Shown: positions 41,937-46,674 of the stretch, one piece after another | How the letters are laid out: each line of letters begins with the position of its first letter | Position numbering within the stretch: position 1 is the stretch's first letter | NCBI GenBank assembly: GCA_038562555.1 | Contig: JBCFBK010000048.1 | Location: 1 to 46,674, forward strand | DNA length: 46,674 bases | Reading direction: 5' to 3' | Source of the DNA: JBCFBK01 sp038562555 | GTDB taxonomy: Bacteria; Bacteroidota; Bacteroidia; Bacteroidales; Prolixibacteraceae | Position numbers and translations under genes: made by a program | The notes under the pieces: model-generated | What the model was told of the DNA's origin: nothing | What the model saw: only the letters and a program-made list of their open reading frames with translations | Databases searched by the model: none

Positions 41937-42317
41937 ATGGGATTATTTTCATCGATTCTTGGCAACGCAGGAGCTGTCGGCCAGGAAGAATTAATGAAGC
42001 AGTACGGTCTGCTTTTGACCGAAGGAGAAGAAATCGAGCTGGGCTTTAAGCTCATCCGGGACACCTTTATTTTCACGACAAAGCGGTTGATCCTGATCGA
42101 CAAGCAGGGGCTAACCGGGAGCAAGACCGAATACAAATCGATTGTTTATAAAAGTATCTCGCGTTTCAGCGTCGAAACAGCCGGAACGTTTGACCTGGAG
42201 GCCGAACTGAAAATATGGATTTCCAGCGAAGCGCAGCCAAGCATCACCCGGCAATTTAACAAGTCCGTGAATGTTTATGATGTGCAGAGGGTGTTGGCTC
42301 ACCATGTCCTGAAATAG
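41937..42317 (+). CDS. Bacterial pleckstrin-homology domain protein
   Basis: A 126-residue cytosolic protein that is almost entirely one bacterial PH domain (bPH_1/PF08000 type). Typical wording includes EEIELGFKLIRDTFIFTTKRLILIDKQG, then YKSIVYKSISRFSVETAGTFDLEAELKIWI, and a C-terminal helix ending AHHVLK. Members are small, oligomeric and of poorly known function. It starts 52 nt after the DUF4349 gene, in the same direction. Confidence 0.88.
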   Translation: MGLFSSILGNAGAVGQEELMKQYGLLLTEGEEIELGFKLIRDTFIFTTKRLILIDKQGLTGSKTEYKSIVYKSISRFSVETAGTFDLEAELKIWISSEAQPSITRQFNKSVNVYDVQRVLAHHVLK

Positions 42318-42371
42318 TTTTTTTTGAAGGACCGGGTTGCGATGCGCCCGGGTGCTAACAGATTTTTGAAA

Positions 42372-42818
42372 ATGGCAGAGGTTATAATAAGAAGCGCAAA
42401 TCCCGATGATTTTCCGAAGATTCTTGAGTTGTTCCGGGAGTTTGCGGCCTTCGAGAATTTATCGGAGTTGATGGTCAATTCGGTTGAAAGGATGATGCAG
42501 GAGCAGGAGCATTTTCATTGTTTCGTGGCGGAAACCGGCAGAAAAGAGATTATCGGATATGCCACCTGGTTTTTTTGCTATTACACCTGGACCGGTAAGT
42601 CCATTTACATGGACGATTTGTTTGTAAAGCCGGAATACAGAAGGAAAGGTATTGGTCTCCGGTTAATTGAGCAGGTAATTGAATTTGGCAAAAGCAGCCA
42701 ATGCCATAAACTGCGCTGGCAGGTTTCCAACTGGAACCAAAATGCCATCGCGTTTTATAAGGGATTGGGCGCGGTCATCAACCCGGTGGAGCAGAACTGT
42801 GATCTCAGCCTGGATTAA
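42372..42818 (+). CDS. GNAT-family N-acetyltransferase
   Basis: A 148-residue acetyltransferase with the GNAT core: VIIRSANPDDFPKILELFREFAAFE at the start, YMDDLFVKPEYRRKGIGLRLIEQVIEFG (acetyl-CoA loop R-R-K-G-I-G) and the C-terminal WNQNAIAFYKGLGA motif. The acceptor is unknown; its resemblance is to diamine/amino-acid acetyltransferases. A longer frame opens at 42324, but the family's usual N-terminus begins at the ATG at 42372. It converges with the aldo/keto reductase gene, with only 17 nt between the stops. Confidence 0.87.
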   Translation: MAEVIIRSANPDDFPKILELFREFAAFENLSELMVNSVERMMQEQEHFHCFVAETGRKEIIGYATWFFCYYTWTGKSIYMDDLFVKPEYRRKGIGLRLIEQVIEFGKSSQCHKLRWQVSNWNQNAIAFYKGLGAVINPVEQNCDLSLD

Positions 42819-42835
42819 ATCCGCAATTTGCTATT

Positions 42836-43750
42836 TTATACTGTCTTTAAGGCGCTTTCTGTTCGCTTCAGGTAATCGTCGATCTGACCGGTATTTTCGA
42901 AGCCAACGATCATCATATCGACCACCCCCAGTCCCAGTACAAATTTGAGGGCGTTGTTAATTTTTTCGCTGTCGTTTTGGTATTTACCGTCACCTACCAG
43001 CTTCATGCCGATCACACCCTTGCCGGAGTCGTGAAGTTTTCTGATTACCTCAACCACTTCTTCGGGTTCCGGTTTATCCATGGCAATGCCATAGGGGTTG
43101 ATGCGGACGTGGATTACGTCTACCCAGGGAGTTTCGGCGGCTTTTTTCATCGCATCGAGCGAATGCACCGATACGCCATGCGCGCGGATGACACCTTTGC
43201 TTTTCAGATTATCGAGTATGTCCATCTGCCGTTTTTGCGTATCTGTCCAGTTTGCTTCCTCCATGCAATGGATCTGCACGGTATCGAGATAATCGGTATC
43301 CAGTTCTTTTCTGAAGCGGTCGACGATGATATTGGCATCGTATCGTTCCTTCTCGGGGATACCGCCGGGCCTGACCCATATTTTTGAGCAGAGCGTTATT
43401 TTTTCACGGTCCATTTGCTTTAGGGCTTTCCCCATCACGGGATGCGTACCGTAGGTGTCGGCGCAGTCGAAAAAACGCACGCCGCGATCATAGGCATGCC
43501 TGATTACCCCCATAGCCGGGTCGTTGCCACTGCGGGTGAGGGCGGATGACCTGTTTCCGGCATGTACGCCTGTCCCGATCCCGATCAGTGTGGTTTGCAG
43601 GCCCGATTGTCCGAGTTTGACCAACTGCAGCGGATCGGCCGAACGCATCGGTTTCACGCTTCCGAACAAGGGGTTGTTAAAAAGTAAATGGGCTGTTCCC
43701 AGCGATAAGGCGGTGACAAATTTTCTGCGGTTTAATCCTGGTTTATCCAT
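42836..43750 (-). CDS. Tat-signal aldo/keto reductase
   Basis: A 304-residue NADPH-type oxidoreductase of the aldo/keto reductase superfamily. A twin-arginine signal opens it (LNRRKFVTALS, to about residue 31). The TIM barrel carries the catalytic tetrad: Asp95 and Tyr100 in FFDCADTYG, Lys123 in LCSKIW and His161 in VQIHCMEE. Export of an enzyme that needs a nicotinamide cofactor is unusual, though common among Bacteroidota Tat substrates, and its physiological electron partner is unknown. It is transcribed alone, with a candidate promoter just upstream. Confidence 0.88.
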   Translation of the reverse strand: MDKPGLNRRKFVTALSLGTAHLLFNNPLFGSVKPMRSADPLQLVKLGQSGLQTTLIGIGTGVHAGNRSSALTRSGNDPAMGVIRHAYDRGVRFFDCADTYGTHPVMGKALKQMDREKITLCSKIWVRPGGIPEKERYDANIIVDRFRKELDTDYLDTVQIHCMEEANWTDTQKRQMDILDNLKSKGVIRAHGVSVHSLDAMKKAAETPWVDVIHVRINPYGIAMDKPEPEEVVEVIRKLHDSGKGVIGMKLVGDGKYQNDSEKINNALKFVLGLGVVDMMIVGFENTGQIDDYLKRTESALKTV

Positions 43751-43781
43751 GGCAAATGCATTAAGTGGTTTAGTTCCCCAA

Positions 43782-43789
43782 CAAATTTA
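43782..43789 (-). promoter_or_regulatory. Candidate -7 box for the aldo/keto reductase gene
   Basis: On the minus strand TAAATTTG matches TAnnTTTG exactly, 31 nt before the start codon. No TTTG lies at the expected 19-21 nt spacing, so this is only half a promoter. Confidence 0.35.
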
Positions 43790-43901
43790 ACACAAATTGG
43801 TTGAACCCGTCAGCGGTTTAATACTTAATGAAATGTTAATGAAGGAGATGTTGACCCTTCGGCGACCGCGGTGCCCCGTTTGACGATGAGCAGCAGTTGT
43901 T

Positions 43902-45086
43902 TTATTGTTCATAAACCAGTTGACCCTGAACGATGGTTTTATGGATCCGGAAATCGAAATCCTCCATCGAGAACAGGATCAGATCCGCCCGTTTTCCCGG
44001 TTCGAGCGTACCACGGTCGTTAAGCCGATGCAGTCGGGCGGGATTGGTCGTGACCATGCTGATGGCCTCGGCCAGACTGCATCCGGTATATTTCATGATA
44101 TTTCCGGTTGCTTTCGACAGCTCAGTGGCTGAGCCATAAAGCCCGCCGATTGAAAACCGCAGACTTCCGTCGGTTTTCTTTTCGATGGACTCACCGTTTT
44201 TGATGGTGTAAATTCCTGCCGGCAAACCGGCATAACTGGTAATGTCGGAGGTGATGATCACCTGGTCAAAGCCTTTCGTCCTGCAAAAGACCTGGAGCAT
44301 CTCGGGCGGAAGGTGAAAACTGTCGGCAATGATACTGATGGTCAATCGTTTGTCGGCAAGCTGCGGCCAGATCGGATTGAAATGCCTGTTTACCGTACCG
44401 GCACAGCCATTACCCAGGTGGGTTGCCAGGCCGGCGCCATTGTCAATGGCCTCCCGGATGATACCGGCCGGCGCATTATGATGGCCCAGCGAAACAACAA
44501 TGCCCAGTTTCCGGCATTTCCGGATAAATTCGAAGGCGCCATCAATTTCCGGTGCGATTGTGATCAGAATAATCTTTTCTCCGGCGGCTTTGTACAGTTC
44601 CATGAATTCATCCCAGTCCGGCCTGCGGACATGCTCCAGCGGATGGGCCCCGCGGTAACCGTCAACCGGCGAAATGTAGGGCCCCTCCAGGTGGAATCCC
44701 GGCAGGGAGCCCAGCAGCGAAGGATCATCTTTGGCCCGGGCAAGGACGGAAAAATTCCTGGCCAGCAATTCCCGGCTGTTGGTCGTTAAGGTCGGAAAAT
44801 AGCTGGTGACACCCTCTTTCCACATGGCCTCGGTCACCTTTTTTACATCATTAACCGTCAGTTCGCCTGACGGGGCTGATGGATCGCCGGCTCCTTCAAG
44901 GGCAAACGATACCGATGAGTGCCCGTTTACCTGGATATCGATCAATCCTGGTGCGATATAGTGTTTATTGGTATGATCGGAAAGTTTTTCCAATCGTTCG
45001 ATTCGGTTGATCAGTCCGCTTTCAATTTCAACGGAAATGGGAGCGTGGTCAAGATAGTTCAAACCTTCTATTTTCTGCGTGTTCAT
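43902..45086 (-). CDS. NagA-like amidohydrolase (N-acetylglucosamine-6-phosphate deacetylase family)
   Basis: A 394-residue cytosolic amidohydrolase. NagA features are present: PGLIDIQVNGH (46-56), metal Glu134 in FHLEGPY, His202 in SLGHHNA, His223 in ATHLGNG, substrate His258 in IADSFHLP, Asp281 in ITSDITSYAG and the C-terminal LEPGKRADLILF. Classical NagA reads THLFNAM where this protein has THLGNGC. That loop touches the N-acetyl sugar, so the substrate may not be GlcNAc-6-phosphate. No nagB or GlcNAc transporter is adjacent. It starts 21 nt after the solute-binding lipoprotein gene. Confidence 0.78.
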   Translation of the reverse strand: MNTQKIEGLNYLDHAPISVEIESGLINRIERLEKLSDHTNKHYIAPGLIDIQVNGHSSVSFALEGAGDPSAPSGELTVNDVKKVTEAMWKEGVTSYFPTLTTNSRELLARNFSVLARAKDDPSLLGSLPGFHLEGPYISPVDGYRGAHPLEHVRRPDWDEFMELYKAAGEKIILITIAPEIDGAFEFIRKCRKLGIVVSLGHHNAPAGIIREAIDNGAGLATHLGNGCAGTVNRHFNPIWPQLADKRLTISIIADSFHLPPEMLQVFCRTKGFDQVIITSDITSYAGLPAGIYTIKNGESIEKKTDGSLRFSIGGLYGSATELSKATGNIMKYTGCSLAEAISMVTTNPARLHRLNDRGTLEPGKRADLILFSMEDFDFRIHKTIVQGQLVYEQ

Positions 45087-45107
45087 CTGTTTTTCGCTTG
45101 AATTTCG

Positions 45108-46550
45108 TTACTGGTTCGGAAACCATTTTTGACGAATGGCATCAAAAGTCCCATCGTTTTTCAGGGTGTTTAAAGCGGCCTGCCAACTCGCCACCACTGC
45201 AGGAGAGGTATTTGCCGAAAAAGTGATATAAAAATCAGACGACATCAGCGCGAAAGCCGGATCAACCTCGCCGTAATCGTAACCCAGACTGGTCAGGATA
45301 TCGGGGAAGGTAATATCGGTACACACAAAAGCATCCAATTGTCCGTTCAGCAGTTTTTCTGTCAGCACTTTCGGATCACTGTCATAAACCAGGTTATTGA
45401 ATCCCTGGTCTTGCAAGCTCTGCGTGGAGAACCACGAATTTACCGTACCGATTGCCTGCAGATTCCTTGCGTCTGCCAATGAATTTATGGTTATGCCCGA
45501 ACCTGCTTTGGTATAAAACCAGGTGGTATTGGTGCCGATGGGTCCAACCCACTGAAAGAGATTTTCGCGTATTGCCGTCCGGTCCATCGTGAAAAGGCAA
45601 AAATTCGGGTTATTCAGGGCCATTTGATATCCGTTACGCCAGGGCGAAAGGTGGATGTCATAATGGGTTTTGTTCCGTTTCATGATTTCTTTTACCAGAT
45701 CGGTTCCGTACCCGGTTATATCGCCTTCCGTATTTTGGTAGCTTAGCGGGGGGTAAGGTTCCGTATACACTTGCATAACATCCGGGTAGCTTGATGTGTT
45801 CAGGTAAATCTGACTCAGTTCCTTCAGCTTCCCGTTTTTCTTGCACAGGTCGATAGCTCCCTGAAAGGCCGAAACAAGTTCATCCGGAGTATTTTTGTTA
45901 AAGGCAAAATAAAGCAACTCTGTTTTTATCGTCAGTACCGGATTTACGGCATACGGACTTCTTCCGATCGATTCAAGGCCCGATTCCGTTGTATACCGGT
46001 CTGACGGAAACAGATCAATCTCGCCGCTCAGGAGTTTATTAAGCGCCTCCATATGATCCGCGCAATAAACCAGGTTGGTGAAACCTTCCTCGATAAGATA
46101 TTCTTCGATGGCATAATCGGCTATGACGCCGATTTTTCCGGCTGCTTTGGCATCGTCCAGATTGTTCAGCGAGATGGAGCGTTGCGGTGCAGCGTAAAAG
46201 TTCCAGTCGAGCGAGGCGATCGGGCCGGCCCATTTGAATTTGTCTTTGCGTGTGGAAGTTAAGGTTGTGGTAAACAAAACCGTATTGGCCTGATCCAGCG
46301 CCGCCTGATAACCCTCTTCCCAGGTCAGGAATTCAACTCTGTATTCCAGATCCAACTGACTGCAGATATCTTTCAGCAGATCAGCAGCAAGGCCAGCCGG
46401 TTTTGAATCTTCCGTATAATTAAATGGTTTGTACTCTTCGGATATAAACCGCAGCTTCGCCGACGGATCATGATCGTTTTTATCGCACGATTGAAACAGG
46501 ACGCCAGTCACGACGAATAAATAAGTCAGTAAGCGTTGCAGGTTTTTCAT
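45108..46550 (-). CDS. Lipoprotein with two tandem solute-binding (SBP_bac_3) domains
   Basis: A 480-residue lipoprotein (signal MKNLQRLL to FQSC). Two family-3 solute-binding domains follow each other (about 30-255 and 256-480) with recognisable internal repeats: FLTWEEGYQAAL against LSPWRNGYQMAL, KFKWAGPIA against LFQWVGPIG, and EEGFTNLVY against DQGFNNLVY. Each would bind a small polar ligand such as an amino acid or amino sugar. No ABC permease gene is adjacent, so it may feed a distant transporter or act as a sensor or buffer. The ATG at 46550 is chosen over 46583 because the longer start lies inside the predicted -7 box. Confidence 0.85.
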   Translation of the reverse strand: MKNLQRLLTYLFVVTGVLFQSCDKNDHDPSAKLRFISEEYKPFNYTEDSKPAGLAADLLKDICSQLDLEYRVEFLTWEEGYQAALDQANTVLFTTTLTSTRKDKFKWAGPIASLDWNFYAAPQRSISLNNLDDAKAAGKIGVIADYAIEEYLIEEGFTNLVYCADHMEALNKLLSGEIDLFPSDRYTTESGLESIGRSPYAVNPVLTIKTELLYFAFNKNTPDELVSAFQGAIDLCKKNGKLKELSQIYLNTSSYPDVMQVYTEPYPPLSYQNTEGDITGYGTDLVKEIMKRNKTHYDIHLSPWRNGYQMALNNPNFCLFTMDRTAIRENLFQWVGPIGTNTTWFYTKAGSGITINSLADARNLQAIGTVNSWFSTQSLQDQGFNNLVYDSDPKVLTEKLLNGQLDAFVCTDITFPDILTSLGYDYGEVDPAFALMSSDFYITFSANTSPAVVASWQAALNTLKNDGTFDAIRQKWFPNQ

Positions 46551-46582
46551 AAGCAGGTCGTTGGTTAAAGCTACAAAGATCA

Positions 46583-46613
46583 CAAAGCTAACAACTCATC
46601 CAACATTTTCAAA
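46583..46613 (-). promoter_or_regulatory. Bacteroidota-type promoter of the solute-binding lipoprotein/nagA-like operon
   Basis: On the minus strand TTTG (46613-46610), a 19-nt spacer and TAGCTTTG (46590-46583) give a full match to the Bacteroidota pattern. The predicted transcription start is near 46576, 26 nt before the ATG at 46550. Confidence 0.75.
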
Positions 46614-46674
46614 CATAGGTCGGATTTTTTCAGTATTATTTCCTTACCGGCCGTGGCTTGAGTTAACATGAACC

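Noticed and set aside
43860..43880. Terminator after the NagA-like gene
   Set aside because: The GC-rich palindromic stretch around ACCGCGGT has no following U-run and a very short stem; not convincing.

Overview
The window looks like a chromosomal segment of a glycan-degrading Bacteroidota, probably Bacteroidales. The reasons are three SusC/SusD-type outer-membrane pairs, two ECF sigma/FecR anti-sigma pairs, Bacteroidota accessory lipoproteins (DUF1735/DUF5627, DUF3823) and good matches to the Bacteroidota promoter pattern (TTTG, 19 nt, TAnnTTTG). I could not resolve a genus. I saw no tRNA, rRNA, CRISPR array, transposase or phage gene. Almost everything lies on the minus strand, so transcription runs from high to low coordinates. 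Only three genes (41051-42818) are on the plus strand.

From the right end: (a) 46550-43902, a lipoprotein with two tandem solute-binding domains followed by a NagA-like amidohydrolase, behind a strong promoter. (b) 43750-42836, a Tat-exported aldo/keto reductase. (c) 41051-42818, plus strand: a DUF4349 lipoprotein, a bacterial PH-domain protein and a GNAT acetyltransferase. (d) 40865-32146, a tight seven-gene sugar operon: GntR regulator, GH2 glycosidase, cupin phosphoglucose isomerase, sugar-porter MFS permease, ROK hexokinase, long mannose-6-phosphate isomerase and a second, different cupin phosphoglucose isomerase. This suggests release of a hexose (mannose and/or glucose), import, phosphorylation and conversion to fructose 6-phosphate.

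(e) 32064-15056, PUL 2: ECF sigma, FecR, SusC with STN domain, SusD and a frameshifted DUF3823 lipoprotein. A perfect 15-bp terminator-like hairpin follows, then two Gfo/Idh/MocA oxidoreductases, an unrecognised membrane-anchored protein, a Tat-signal sugar isomerase/epimerase-like TIM barrel, a GH2 and a GH140-like enzyme. The oxidoreductase and TIM-barrel part resembles the 3-keto-glycoside (oxidation/elimination) route of glycoside cleavage reported in Bacteroides, here placed next to SusCD and classical hydrolases.

(f) 15034-1936, PUL 1: ECF sigma, FecR, SusC with STN domain, SusD, a second SusC without STN, a second SusD and a DUF1735/DUF5627 lipoprotein, closed by an intrinsic terminator. 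Its sigma gene starts 21 nt after the last PUL 2 gene, so PUL 2 could switch on PUL 1. (g) 1681-1, a secreted alpha/beta-hydrolase (esterase-like) and the N-terminal part of a lipoprotein with a PL14-like motif, cut by the window edge.

The points most worth a second look are the paired oxidoreductases, where the exported copy has lost its catalytic Lys and His and the intact copy has no export signal; the possible sigma cascade; a repeated structured 35-nt element at similar distances upstream of two PUL genes; and the A7 frameshift in the DUF3823 gene. All family calls come from reading motifs by eye; no database search was run.
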